From Anthoceros angustus (lineage: Eukaryota > Streptophyta > Anthocerotopsida > Anthocerotales > Anthocerotaceae), in NCBI GenBank assembly GCA_010909165.1, contig MU008186.1, forward strand, positions 1 through 64,000: a stretch of DNA of 64,000 nucleotides, written 5' to 3'. Position 1 is the first letter of the stretch. Each line of letters begins with the position of its first letter. The notes below the pieces were generated by a model. It was not told where the DNA came from, ran no database searches, and worked only from the letters and a program-made list of their open reading frames with translations. Below, piece after piece: positions 31,901-44,349 of the stretch. Both the position numbers and the translations under genes were made by a program.

Positions 31901-32566
31901 TCGATCCCGCTGCCCTCTCTCTCCCCCCAGTCTGCTGTTGCTGTTGCTGTTGCTGCTCCTGCATCCGCTTCTGTTGCTGCGCCGCCGCCCGCTTCACTCC
32001 GAGATGTGGCCTCCCCCCGCTCCCTGCGCCTCCGGATTCCTCCTCCCTTCCCATTCCCGCCTCCCCTGATCGTTCCTCCCACCGTGCGCCTGCGCGCGCG
32101 CAGAATTTGAGCTGGGTTTTTTCTCCTCTTTCCAACGACACCCCGCCCACCTCGGGCCGGTGGGAATTCCAGCCTCTGCCTTTCTGCTCCCCAGGCCTTC
32201 CGTTCCCGGAGGAAGGGGGAAGAATTTGCATGTCGGGTCGGTCTCAAGAGAGGAATTTTGTGTCGGGTTGCGCTGCTTCTGCTTCTGCTTCTGCCTGTTG
32301 CTGTGCTGGTGCTGGTGCTGGTGCTGTTGTCAAGTTCTTGTTGGTGTCGTCGTTGTTGTGGTGGTCGTGGCTGTAGTGGTCGACGTCTTCGTCGTTGTTG
32401 CTGTGAGCTCTTTCAAACTCGTGTCTTGGATCGAAGCTGTGAATTTGCGCAAGTCTTGCTCTCCAATTTGGAGTGGCATTCCTTGGGTTTGGGAATTTGT
32501 GCCGGTCCCGCCCTTTCCGCAATCTCGTCTCGAACCTGTGGGCTTGCGGATTTGTGGGAGCTGAAG

Positions 32567-32700
32567 GTGAGTTGTTGTATGCATGCGGTGTTTTTTCCCA
32601 CCTCGGGTTTCCGTTTCCTCTTTCCTTTACCGAGAACTGCGAGCTCGGTATGCTTGAAGCTCCGTTGCTCAAGGCTATATATTTTTGTGGGTGCTCGCAG
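32567..32700 (+). other. Probable intron in the TAR 5' leader
   Basis: A GGTGAGTT donor at 32566-32573 and a GTGCTCGCAG acceptor ending at 32700 enclose 134 bp. The upstream leader (31.9-32.5 kb) is rich in CTG/TTG triplets with many short upstream reading frames, which could affect translation. Confidence 0.5.
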
Positions 32701-32733
32701 GAAGGCTGCTTAAGGAAACCGGAGTCCGGATTT

Positions 32734-34735
32734 ATGGAAACCGTGGAGCTGGAACAGGCCGCCATTCAGCGGGTGGTGCCTGGGAATCCTCTGCTCCCTG
32801 CAAAGCCCAGACGTGGTAGGAGACAAACGATCACGCACTTGGAGCGAGAGAAGAAGAACGGGGTTGGGTTTTGGTTTGTTGCCTCGGTTTTGCTCAATCT
32901 TGCCTTCTCTGCAGCAATGATGCTCGGGAAGAGCAACAACACGGAGGCGAAAAAGATGGACAAGAGTCAGGCCAACGGCACAGCTCCAGTTACCGTTCTC
33001 AAGTCTTCCGTTGAGGAGAAGCCATTGGCCTCCCTATGCAAAGCATGCTTCCGCGGGACGGACTGCTCGGATGTGGAACACACCTGTGTGATTAATCTGG
33101 ACCAGTAAGTGATGAATGAATGAAGTGAGTTATGCAGTCAATCAGTGTCTGTCACGCATGAATCACTCCTGTGTCCTTGTCCTCGATCGTCCTTGTCCTT
33201 GTCCTGGGCTGTGCTTTCAATGGCGGTGTGTTTGCGTTGCTGATGATTGGCGGTGTTGGGCAGTGGGGATCCCAAGATGTACGAGGCCCACTGGCAGCAC
33301 AGAGGGGAGGAGAGCACTGTCACCATCCTGGGATGGCAGAAGATGAGCTACTTCGCTGATTTCCAACAGTTCTTTTTCGTGGAGAAGGACCTGGTGGAGC
33401 AGATCCGAGCTCTGCATAAGGTCGTGGGCAACGCAGTGACCGAAGGTAGGCACATTGTGGTGGGCGCTGGCTCCACCCAGCTCTTGCAGGCCGCTCTCTA
33501 CGCCCTTTCTCCTGACGACGGGCCTGCCATCAGCGTCATCTCCTCTGTGCCCTACTACTCTGTAAGATGCTGCCACCGTGTGTCTCCTTGCTTCTTCTGC
33601 TGCTTCTTCTTGCAACATGCCTCATGTGAGTGATGACAATCTGGATGTATGTGATGGCATGCATGGCCAGTGCTACCAATCCATCGCCACAATGTTCAAG
33701 TCAAGACTGTACCAGTGGCAAGGAGATGCAGCCACCTTCCTCGAGGCCAGCCCCGACGAGCCTTACATCCAGATGGTGGCCTCGCCCAACAATCCAGACG
33801 GAAGCATGACTCACGACATCTTGAAAGACTCGGGAACAGGAAATTCCGGGAAAGGCATCTTCGATCTGGCCTACTTCTGGCCTCAGTACACGCCCATCTC
33901 AGCTCCTGCCGACCACGACGTCATGCTCTTCACCCTATCCAAGGCCACGGGCCATGCAGGCACAAGAATCGGGTACGTATAGCAGGCATGGCAGAGCCAT
34001 CCATCCCCTGCTTTGCCACACATGCAGCGACTTTCCTGAACCTTCTTTCGTGTCTCTGATGCGGCTCGCATCGCCTGCAATTTGTTGTGCAGGTGGGCGA
34101 TTGTGAGGGACGAGGCGCTGGCCAGGAAAATGGCAACCTACATCGAGGTGGGCAGCATCGGGGTGTCCCAGGACTCCCAGGTCCGAGCCACCCAGATTCT
34201 GAAGGTGGTGACGAAGCACGCTGTCAAACAGCTGGGCCACCCTGCGGTGCATGTGAATTCGGTGGGGGAGCTGCAAGAAATCAGTTTCCTGCAGAACCAG
34301 GACATGTTCGGATTCGCGTCTTCCATCATGAGCTACCGCTGGAGCCGCCTCCGGAAGGCTCTTCAAGGCAGCAAGAGATTCCGGATCCCGCAATACACTC
34401 CAGAACACTGCACATTTTTTGGTCGCGTCGCCACCCCTGCTCCAGGTCCGTCTTTCGTCCTGCACATCCTCATCGTTTTTGTGACATGTGCTTGCTGCTC
34501 ACTTGCATTGATGCTCACCTTGCTTGCTGCCTTCTTGTCCGCAGCTTTCTTGTGGCTCGAGTGCCTGGTGGAGGAGAACTGCTGGCAGGTGCTCAAGGAT
34601 GCCAACATTGTGTCCAGGCGTGGAAGTTTGTTCGGAGCGGAGATGAAGTTTGCCCGCATAAGCATGGTGGATCGAAATGAAGGCTTTGAGATATTCGTGG
34701 ATAGGATTGCCCGGCTCTCCCACGAGCTGGACTGA
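32734..34735 (+). CDS. TAR: Tryptophan aminotransferase-related protein, membrane-anchored
   Basis: Five exons (32734-33104, 33264-33561, 33671-33972, 34093-34445, 34545-34735) join in frame to 504 codons. Residues about 45-66 (GFWFVASVLLNLAFSAAMML) form a membrane anchor, as in TAR2-like proteins. A cysteine cluster (CKACFRGTDC) precedes the NLDHGDP start of the alliinase-type fold. PLP contacts are visible: NNPDG near 263, DLAYFWPQYT near 288 and the Schiff-base Lys 314 in TLSKATGHAGTRIG. The family transaminates tryptophan to indole-3-pyruvate, the first step of YUC-dependent auxin synthesis; ER location is inferred from the anchor. The start was chosen because the coding sequence begins after the leader intron. 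COG4 follows on the same strand after 0.7 kb. An alliinase function is less likely. Confidence 0.9.
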
Positions 34736-35468
34736 AGAGGGGGACAAAAAACAAGGCTCGAATCCCTGGAGGGGGAAGGGGAGTGGATTGCGCTCGTTCT
34801 TCACCGATTTACGTGTCTTTTCTGTTGCAATTCCATTCCTAAGACTCCACAAAACTGATCTATGACGGCATCCAGAGGTTATGGATACCTCTCGCCGCCT
34901 GACATAGCTGCCCGCATGGGCTGCCATGCCGAGCAAGTGACATTGGACTTGTGATTGAGGCTGGCAAATTTTTGTGTATAGGTATGTGTAGCGGATGTAG
35001 GTAGAGATTTCATCTGCCATAAGGCAAATGTCTTCTCACCAGAGACGAGAGATTTGCAGCTAAGTTCACCGCCAAGTCCATGGTGATCCGATCTGCCTCT
35101 TGATATATATAACATGCAAAAAAATCTAACACGATGGAATAAAGTATAGCAGGCATCGTCTCAACTCAAGTTGGACGATGCACTGTTAGGAACGAAAGCG
35201 TCGAAGCATCAGCAGCAAAAGCAAAAGCAGCAGCAGCAGGAGTGGCATCAGCTGCCTTGCAATGCTGCTGCCGCGGTTTCGCAGGTTGCCCTGCATACCT
35301 GCATGTCTTTTAACTGTACAGACCCATCGAGAAAGAAAGCATCGCTGATGAAACATTCTGTGATCGAGAAAGGAAGCATCGCTGATGAAACATAGTGAAA
35401 ACTAGGGCTTGTGTATCTCGCGTGTGTGAGGAGGAAGGAGACCGGATCGAGCATCGAGCGTGGTTAGG

Positions 35469-37981
35469 ATGCCAAGCGAAGATGGAGGAGGAGGAGGTCC
35501 GGGTGGCCTGGCCAATGGCGCAGGGATGCTGGACCAGATCCGGAACCTGACAGACATGGGGCAGATGACGCGGCTGCTGCACGAGACCATCGCGTACGAG
35601 AGGTCGATAGATCGGGAATTGGAGGCACTTCTGGGCCAGCGGCACGATCTGGACAAGAAGCTGAATGGCCTGCACAAGGCGTCGGAGATGCTGGAGCTGG
35701 TGCGGGCGGACTCGGACCAGATGCTGGCCAGTGTCAGGTCTACCTGCGATCTGGCAGATCATGTGTCGGTGAAGGTGCGGGAGCTGGACCTGGCACAGTC
35801 CAGGGTGCAGGCCACGCTGCAGAGGATCGATGTGATTGTGGATCGGACGAATTGCATCGACGGCACAAAGCAGGCTCTGGAGGCGGAGGACTACGAGGCG
35901 GCTGCCAAGTACGTGGAGACGTTCCTGCAGCTGGACGAGGAGTACAGTGATGTGCTGCTGGAGGGAGCGGCAGGGTTCAGGAGGGGCGGGGATGTGGCCG
36001 GGGTCGGGGAGCGTGAGACGGCGGCCGAGCAGCGGAGGCAGCTGCTGGAGTCGAAGGAGACGCTGGAGGCTCTGGTGAGGAAGAAGTTCTCTGCGGCAGT
36101 GGAGAATCGGGATCACGTTACGGTAGTGAGGTTCGTGAAGCTGTATCCGCCGCTGGGGCTGCAGGAGGAAGGGTTGAGGTCGTATGTGGCCTATCTCAGG
36201 AAGGTGATAGCTTTGAGAGCCAAGGAAGAGTACGATGCCGCGGTGGAAACCGCGACCAAGCAGGCTGCGCGGGTGGGATCAGGTCTGGTCAGGGTTCCCG
36301 CATTTGTGGAGGTGCTGAATAGTCTCTTCAGGGACATTGCGCTGGCCGTTGAGGACAATGAGGATTTGCTGAGGGATCTGCTCGGAGAGGATGCTGTTGC
36401 TTATGCTATTCGGGAGCTTCAGGAGGAATGTGATTCTAGGGGCACTCTGATTCTGAAGAAGTACATGGATTTCCGACGGCTTGCTCGGCTTTCCAAGGAT
36501 ATTTCCTCTGTCAACAGAAACGCTGTTGCTGGGCCTGGTGCTGAGCCCCCAGACCCTCGGGATATCGAAGGCTACTTGGAAGAGATGCTCTTGCTCAGCC
36601 AGATCAGTGAAGAGTTCACCTCTTTCATGAACACAAGGCTTAGGGAATCTGCGTCAGCTGGTGCACAGCTTAGCCCCCGAGCTGGCAATGCTTTCAAAAC
36701 TGGTGTCTTCAATCGCGCAGTTCAGGAGTTGTCAGGCTACTACATCATTCTGGAGGAATTTTTCATGGTGGAAAATGTTAGGAAAGCCATCAAGATCGAT
36801 GAGCCTGGGGATGGACTGACCACGTCCATCGTTGACGATGTCTTTTTTGTTCTTCAGAGCTGCTCAAGACGGGCTATCTCTACCTCAAATGTTCAGGTGA
36901 GTCTCTTATTCTCGACTGCTTATGTGTTGCAGTGTTTCGTCATCTTCGTGAAGGTGGTTGAGGAGTTATTCCTGGGATTGTTCTGTCCTCAGGTGGTGAT
37001 TGCAGCCCTAAACTATGCAAACAATCTTCTGAATAACGAGTTTTACGAAGCTATTCAGAGGAAGATAAGGGAACCCAATCTGGTGTCACGACTGTTTGTC
37101 GGTGGAGCTGGTGTTGTGAAAGTTGGAACCGAGGTGGCAACTGCCCTCAATAACATTGATGTCAGCACAGAGTACGTGATGAAGCTAAAACATGAGATCG
37201 AAGAGCACTGTCAAGAGGTAAGTTTCAGCATAGCTCTTGCACTCAACTTATGCACCTGCAGTGTCTGTCTCCAAACTCAAAAGGTTTGCTTTGAGGCCAT
37301 CGCGGAGGTTTTTCTGCCTGTCTCCTCTGACACAAGGAGTTTATGCAACAGACGTTTTCAGCGCCAGCCGAAAGAGAGAAAATAAAATCATGCCTTGCTG
37401 ACTTTGTTGACACAAGCAACTCGTTGAAGCAGTTGCTCAATGTGGGAATGGAACTGTTAGCGAACAGCATCACTCCTCGGCTTCGTGGCGTGGTTGATGC
37501 TGTTGGCACAGTCAGCTATGAATTGACAGATGCACAGTATGCAGAAAACGAGGTCAATGATCCATGGGTGCAGAAGCTGCTTCATGCAGTTGAAAGCAGT
37601 GTCTCATGGTTGCAGCCAGTGCTGACGAGCAACAACTATGATTCCCTGGTGCATCTGATCATTGAATTCCTCGCGAAGAGGCTGGAGGCTATCATGCAAC
37701 AAAAGAGATTTAATCAACTTGGCGGCTTACAATTGGACCGGGATGCTCGGACATTGGTTGGCCACTTTTCTGGTATGACACAGCGAACCGTGAGGGACAA
37801 GTTTGCCCGTCTGACCCAGATTGCAACCATCTTGAATCTAGAGAAGGTGGCAGAAATTTTGGATTACTGGGGAGAAAACTCTGGCCCCATGACATGGAGA
37901 CTCACTCCTGCTGATGTTCGGCGCATTCTGAGCCTTAGGGTAGACTTCAAGCCTGAGGCAATAGCAGCTCTCAAGCTGTAG
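35469..37981 (+). CDS. COG4: Conserved oligomeric Golgi complex subunit 4
   Basis: Three exons (35469-36896, 36993-37217, 37352-37981) give 760 residues, the usual COG4 size. The N-terminal coiled-coil part (LTDMGQMTRLLHETIAYERS and SIDRELEALLGQRHDLDKKL) and the strongly conserved C-terminus (NSGPMTWRLTPADVRRILSL and DFKPEAIAALKL) are typical of plant COG4. The protein is a lobe A subunit of the COG tether that acts in retrograde transport within the Golgi. ATG 35469 was taken since the frame has only a GTG upstream. The first intron (96 bp) is a multiple of three and has no stop, so the ORF reads through it; family alignment shows it should be spliced. The second intron (134 bp) was placed so that HCQE joins TFSAPAER. 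Confidence 0.93.
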
Positions 37982-38143
37982 CCCCGTGCAGCTTTATACA
38001 TGAATCTGTATCACTATACGGGGATTCCTACTGTCCAGGCGTGCTAGCTAAACGCAGCATATTGCAGACCGGGGAAATTCCAGGCAGCTGAAGACGAGCT
38101 ACAAGTCAGTTTATGAAAGAGGCTACGGAATACATTCGCGTGC

Positions 38144-38683
<540 letters not shown>

Positions 38684-38738
38684 TCAATGGAAAAAAAAAG
38701 TTTTCTTTAGACTCTCAAGTATAGGTAGACATTTTCGA

Positions 38739-40139
38739 CTAGTTAGACATTTTTGACGAATTATCATGTTGAATACACACTTGTTTATTTCCCTCAATTC
38801 CCAGATCACCTAGGAAAAAGATGGATGAGTGCACCTGATCTTTTACTTCAACAGCTGCCTCTGGTCCCGTGTTACGTTTAAGCACTCCCGACCCATTACT
38901 AGCATGTCCAATAAATCCTAACTTATTTTTAGAATATTTGTTAGTATGAAAATTTTGAAAAATTTTCATTAAAGCTTTCCGGTTCATATATGTTCGTTTC
39001 TCATTAGGATGATGTTCCAATATTTCTTCATACATCACATCCTTTAGGTCTTCCTTAGAAAAACACTCAAAGTTGAATTGTATGTGTGGTACCGGTTGGT
39101 TTGTGTACATACTTGAAAAGAACTTATCAGCACTTCTGAAAAAGGGATGCCGAAGAGCTTCTTCAGCTGTTGCTCTATCTTTTGGATTAAAAGCTAAAAG
39201 CTGCTTAAGTAATGATAGAGCCAGGGGATCAACTTGTGAAAATCGCTCCTCGAAGGAAGTAGAGATTCCAGAATGATATTGTTTATTACTCCTCCCGATA
39301 GTCGTTGTCGACTGATGGTTCTCCTCATATGGCTCGATTCCAAAAAAATTCGTAATCAACTTCAATTGATGCTCATCATTTTTCCCTGGAAATAAAGGCT
39401 TTCTTAGCAACATTTCTGCAAATATGCACCCTATACTCCAAATATCAATCGCTGAAGAATATATGCCGAGATTTTTAGTGCAGAGTTCTGGTGCACGGTA
39501 ATATTGAGTTACAATATAATTTCTCCACCGTAATGTAATGGAAGTATCTTTTGGAATCACACGGGCAAATCCGAAATCACACATTTTAAGTAGACCAGTC
39601 GAGTAGTTTACTAGCAAATTGCCGGGCTTGAGATCTCTATGGACAACATTTGCCTCATGCAAATATTTAGTTGCTTGAAGTAATTGATAAAGCAAATTTC
39701 GTTGAAATATGAGAGAAAGGTTTTTGCCAGCCCTATAAATTAACCCATGTAGATCGCCCTCCATCAACTCCGTTACGATGTAGATTGCATCAACATGCTT
39801 TGTCGGAGGGAGAAGTATATTTTTCAGCTTGATAATATTTGGATGTTGTAATACATGAAGTAGTTTAATCTCCCTTACGAATTGATAGGAATTTACCTTA
39901 TGACCATACAAGTGACTAATCTTCTTTATGGCAACGTCTTCACATGTTAGTAGATCTTGAGCAGCCCAAACTGTTCCAAAGGTTCCTTTGTTTATGATTT
40001 GACATAGCTTGTATCGATCTTCATCACCAGTACCATATTCCCAAAAAGAACTTGCCTTGTGTGGACCATATTTCGAAAGATAGGTCACCATATCTGCAGC
40101 TGTATTATTCCAACAAGAGTATTGCGTTCTCAAGAACAT
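38739..40139 (-). CDS. Group D-like MAP kinase with RNY in place of TDY, intronless
   Basis: One uninterrupted frame of 466 residues from ATG 40137-40139. The glycine loop NKGTFGTV is near residues 50-57, the ATP lysine in VAIKK near 72, HRDLKPGNLL near 167-176, DFGFAR near 188-193, and YRAPELC near 214-220. FNFECFSKEDLKDVMY with EEILEHHP after the kinase core is the signature extension of plant TDY-type MAPKs. In those kinases the activation lip reads T-D-Y; here it reads RWRNYIVT, so the MAPKK-phosphorylated Thr is an Arg (about 206). Catalytic residues are intact. Family members normally have many introns, so this is perhaps a retrocopy. The coding region is AT-rich compared with COG4. Activity and partners cannot be read from sequence. 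Confidence 0.85.
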   Translation of the reverse strand: MFLRTQYSCWNNTAADMVTYLSKYGPHKASSFWEYGTGDEDRYKLCQIINKGTFGTVWAAQDLLTCEDVAIKKISHLYGHKVNSYQFVREIKLLHVLQHPNIIKLKNILLPPTKHVDAIYIVTELMEGDLHGLIYRAGKNLSLIFQRNLLYQLLQATKYLHEANVVHRDLKPGNLLVNYSTGLLKMCDFGFARVIPKDTSITLRWRNYIVTQYYRAPELCTKNLGIYSSAIDIWSIGCIFAEMLLRKPLFPGKNDEHQLKLITNFFGIEPYEENHQSTTTIGRSNKQYHSGISTSFEERFSQVDPLALSLLKQLLAFNPKDRATAEEALRHPFFRSADKFFSSMYTNQPVPHIQFNFECFSKEDLKDVMYEEILEHHPNEKRTYMNRKALMKIFQNFHTNKYSKNKLGFIGHASNGSGVLKRNTGPEAAVEVKDQVHSSIFFLGDLGIEGNKQVCIQHDNSSKMSN

Positions 40140-40149
40140 GCGATCCGGT

Positions 40150-40620
40150 ACTCCGAGGTTGAAACAACTATATTGCAGATATAATTGCTAGTTGAAACTG
40201 ATATCACATATATGGATCAATCTATAAAAATATAGTTCCACAAGGTAACAATTCTATCACCACAAATTGTTGCACAAAAAAGATACAAGGTCAATGAATT
40301 AATAGAACATAGAGAGGTGACATATATAGTACTCATAGTAATAACTATAATTTAATAAACTCGACGTCCAAGGTTTAAGTTATACAATGTACATGGTATT
40401 GTCACAATTTGTTGTCAATCGAAGTTCAAGGTTTAAGCATAAGCTGCATGTTGATGATATTAATTAATAAATCGAACTCTAAGGCTTAGACTAGGTATAT
40501 GAGTAAATAATTATTATTAAAAGTTTACACAGTACTCATAATGACAACCATAATGTGATAAAATCCAAGTAGAAGGTTTAAGCTACATAAGTCACCATGT
40601 TGGCTGCTGACGACAAAGGA
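40150..40620. repeat. AT-rich spacer with degenerate repeats
   Basis: Phrases such as CCAAGGTTTAAGTTA, TTCAAGGTTTAAGCATAAG and AGAAGGTTTAAGCTAC recur about every 60-110 bp together with TAGTACTCATA and ATAATTTAATAAA. The pattern suggests an old, eroded tandem repeat upstream of the kinase gene. No coding content. Confidence 0.45.
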
Positions 40621-41797
40621 TATCATTCCTCTCCTGTGTGATGCAGGCACACCTGCGTTTTTCCCACCACAGTCACGTGTGCATGGAGACAGACAGGAGG
40701 TTCACAGCTAGCTAGCTGCTCAGTCCTCTGGCATGCAGATGTTGTAGGTTTCCTTCCCACAAACTGCAAATCATTGTATGCCTGCCTTTCGAGGCTCCCG
40801 GTCTGGGGTAATGCGTACTGCAATACCGTGAACCCTGGGCCAGCATTAAGATGATGCCCACATCACAGCTATAAGGTGAGGCCAAGATCATGTTTCATTC
40901 ACATGTTTCGCATTGCCTCTTCCTTCCCAGTCCCCCTGGCAGCCGGCTCGGGGGATTCAGCTGTATCAGGTGGAGTGCAATGAACGAAATAACGGTGTCT
41001 GGACCCGTCCCCGATTCTTTCAGGGTAGGGTATGTCCTCAGTGTCCTGGCGTCAGACCTCATTCGCAAAGCGCGGTGGGCAGACACCGGCAAGTCTGGGC
41101 AACCTCTCTGCCCTTCGTATCCTTGCCCGAAGAGGTTTTGGAGAACTTGGGAGGACATGAATCTCGAGCGGGCCGCTTTAAGCTTGCTGCCGAACCACCC
41201 GCTCTCAGTTGCTCTGGGCAACGTTACAAGTCTTTCGAGCATGGCTTACTGATTTTCTTGTCGATACGCGACTGAGAGTCAAGTAAGGTCTCAGATGACA
41301 GCAGGATTGTTGGAGTCATCCAGCGCATGCTTCAATTTCCTGACATTTGAAGCTCTCTATCGCTGGTGACTCTCATTTGAACTACCACAAATCTCTTTCA
41401 AACAAATCATACAGACTTTCACAAAATTTTCACAAAAATGTCATGAATTTGGGTTGTCAGATTGGGTACTCAGTTTGGGTGTAGGTCTACTATTCTCTCT
41501 TGGAATTGTAGTTCCGGACCAAAAAAGCCTATGTAGGTACTAGCACAAAATTTTTATACAGATAATGTCATCCAAGTCGGGTTATAAGGTCAGGTTGGTA
41601 CTATTCTCTCTTCGAACTGTAATTCCGGATCTTCCCGCAGCACTACCTATGCGCATGCTCAATGTTGAATGGCCTGTGTCTGAAATTTAGCATCTCCTTG
41701 CAGCTGACAGCACATCGCTTTGTTAACATGCCCGTGAAAGTATTTGCTATCAATCGATCACAGACTGATATTCCGTTTTGCAACCCAGGACAGGTAC
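40621..41797. other. Spacer and unresolved 3' part of the RSPH14-like gene
   Basis: The downstream end of the RSPH14-like gene should fall here; a minus-strand KLKHALDDSNNPAVI-stop near 41299-41345 is a candidate final exon, but the phase to the last certain exon is not closed. Other frames (40895-41275) show no recognised motif. Confidence 0.35.
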
Positions 41798-44345
41798 CAT
41801 ATCCCAATCTCGCTGTGGGATGCTCTGCCACATTTGTCATGAGCTGCAAAGAAGGGGCAGAGATTGTCAGAGTGCAGGTAGATAAAGAAGCATTTTCAGA
41901 TAAAGGAAGTCGTAATTAAGATGAACCGACCTCGAGTATGTTGAGACACAGTCTCTCGTCCAACTCGTCCATCAGGTTCACGCAAACAGGGACGCCATTT
42001 TCAGTTATAAAGGCTTTCTTGCCATCAATATCAATGGTCATGCTGCAGACACAAAGACAGCTTCCTAATTAGATTCTTCAGTGCAAGGGGCTCTGCATGT
42101 GTTGATGAGATAGAAAGAACTTGTGACGTAGTCAACAACAGAGCTGCTGATCTATGACCCTGAAACTTTTTAAACTTAGGATCGCAAGATCCATCTTGAA
42201 ACACCACATCTTGAGAACAAAAGTGACCTCTGACGCATAGGACATACCTCATCAGGGCTCCAGCAGCCAACGCCTGCACACGCGGTTCTATGTCATCAAG
42301 TAATGGGATGAGAATCTTCACGGCTTTGTTTGCAACAGCTTGAGCCTTTGCGCTCTTGTCCATGCTGCCGGCATCCACAAGTTAGAGTGCATCAAAACAC
42401 AACGGACAGGAGCGACATTCAAAAAACGTATTCGTCGGAATCCAGCTGCAGAGAGATGAATGCTGGACAAACCAGAGAAGACATAAAAACTGGGCTGCTG
42501 ATTCCTTCACAGATGGGTCAAGATGGGCAAGATGTCGAATAGCACTGAGGACGGCATTTGCTTTAAGAAGTTGTGACAGTGCTACTTTATCCGTGCCTGT
42601 GTCAAGACACTTTGAGAGAAGATCCAATCCAAGAATGAGGCAAGTTTTCTCCTTTTCTTCATCCACCTTCTTCAAAAAGAATTCCAATGTGGTTCCATCG
42701 TTCACCAACTCCTTCCTCACTGCACATTAAAACAAACATTAGCTGTTTCAGGACAGGGAGGCTTACGTTATGCAAGACACTGAACACTTTCTAGCATGCA
42801 TTGCTTAACCCAAGCTATCATGGTACAAGTCAGAACCCCCCTCTGATGCTGGTAGTAAGTACCTATCTCATAATGTGCAGCCTCCAATAAAGCATGAAAA
42901 GCATTCGTCCTTAAAGTGGTATCGTTGTCTTTAAGCTTTCATAGTACAGGACATATGCAGCCTTGCTTATTATAGTTGAAATCATACTAAAGCCGCCTAC
43001 AGTGCTTTACGAGAAAGCTCAAGACTACTGACTTGCAAGCTCGAAGCCAGGGTATCCTTACAGACACCAGACTGACATGCGACTGTCACGCTACGCTGAG
43101 CACGACTCTCACAAGACCACTACAGCAGCATGCTCACAAATCGACAGAGACTGTTCCCCGTCAGATCTTGTTACCATGTGCACAAGACCCTGAATTGCAC
43201 CTAAACGGGATGCCTCAATAGCTCCAACCTTCCGCACTGCATCACGCACAACAGCCCCATGAGTACCAAAAAATCTCACTGACCAATTGTACATACAACT
43301 ACTGCGAAACAGAAAGAACCTGTAATGTATCGGAAGCAGAGAGCAAGCTGCTGCCGAATGAAAAGGTCCTCCTCCCTGAACATTCTGGCAAGAATCGCCA
43401 CAATACCTGTCGGTCCAACTATCAGTATCAGGAAGCCTTGTACAAGATACATCATGACTTTCCATACCGTAAAATCAGAAAATTTTCGCAAATGCAGGCA
43501 GAAGACACCCGTGGATATACCAGCTGCAAAGCATCGAGAACAGTCTTCTGGTACAGAAAGAAGCTCCACAGCCCAGACCATGGCCTTCTGGCGGACTATA
43601 AGATCCCTGTGCTTAAGAACCCTCACCTACAAATATCTTCACACCACAGCACCTCAGTCAGCACAAAACAAGCGCCCAACTCCTGCTGCCGCCGTCCTGC
43701 AATCAAAATCCAGCTAAACATTACCATCTTGGAGAACATGAAGTTCCCAAACGCTTCGGTGACCATAATTGGCGGCTGCGGCTTAGGATCCTTCTGCGCC
43801 TGGTGCTCCCAGATCTTATGCCCGTGCAACTCATACCGACGCAGAGGATAGAGCTCATCAGACTCGATCGTGTTCACATAGGTCTTCATGCTATCACTCC
43901 TGATCTGAGAGTCGGCCCTCTCCCAGCCATGATGCCCCGCCATCATCCGGTCCTCCGGCCCCAGCACATCGGGAAACCCTTTCTTCACCACAATGTACTC
44001 CTTCTTCTTCACGGGAGTTTCCCCGGAAGCCTCACTGGATTTGGATGATGAGCGGCCAGGACCGTCCTTCTTCTTCTCCGCGCCCTTGCTTTTGGCAGCC
44101 TTTTCTTTGGTGTGCGTCGGGCTGGGTCCTGACGGCTCCTTGGGCTCCGCCCGGGAAGGTTCTGCCGCCTTGCCGGCGTCTTGCGCGGGCTTGGCAGGCT
44201 CTGCTGCCGCCGCCTTGGCAGCTTGAGGTGCAGCAGGCTTGGCAGGCTCCGGTGGAGGTTTTCCGGCGGGGGCGACGGCGGAATCGGCCGCTCTGGGGGC
44301 CTCCGGCTGCTTGGATGCGTCAGCCGGGGCGTTGGAATCCGCCAT
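41798..44345 (-). CDS. RSPH14: Radial spoke ARM-repeat protein, RSPH14-like
   Basis: Exons on the minus strand: 43725-44345, 43521-43626, 43320-43406, 43175-43278, 42863-42935, 42473-42719, 42248-42364, 41931-42042, 41798-41843. All junctions keep frame and give about 504 residues; the last exon or two are unresolved. The first 120 residues are Ala/Pro/Lys-rich and look disordered. From about residue 200 armadillo-type repeats follow: MVRVLKHRDLIVRQKAMVWA, VAILARMFREEDLFIRQQLA, LKDNDTTLRTNAFHALLEAA, VKILIPLLDDIEPRVQALAA. Their order and spacing match animal RSPH14 (RTDR1), a radial-spoke component of motile cilia. The N-terminal extension is not typical of animal RSPH14. Other ARM proteins are an alternative. 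The role fits sperm flagella, like RSP3 8 kb away. Confidence 0.7.
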
Positions 44346-44349
44346 GGCT

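Noticed and set aside
32473-32733. Longer N-terminus for TAR from 32473
   Set aside because: The extension crosses a good 5' splice site and acceptor (32567-32700) and shows no family similarity; the ATG at 32734 is the better start.
34752-34772. GGCTCGAATCC, resembling a tRNA B-box
   Set aside because: No matching A-box, anticodon stem or acceptor pairing is found around it; it lies in the TAR 3' region.
37284-37351. An extra COG4 exon from 37284
   Set aside because: It would follow a short 66-bp intron but leads to a stop; skipping to the acceptor at 37351 restores the conserved family sequence.
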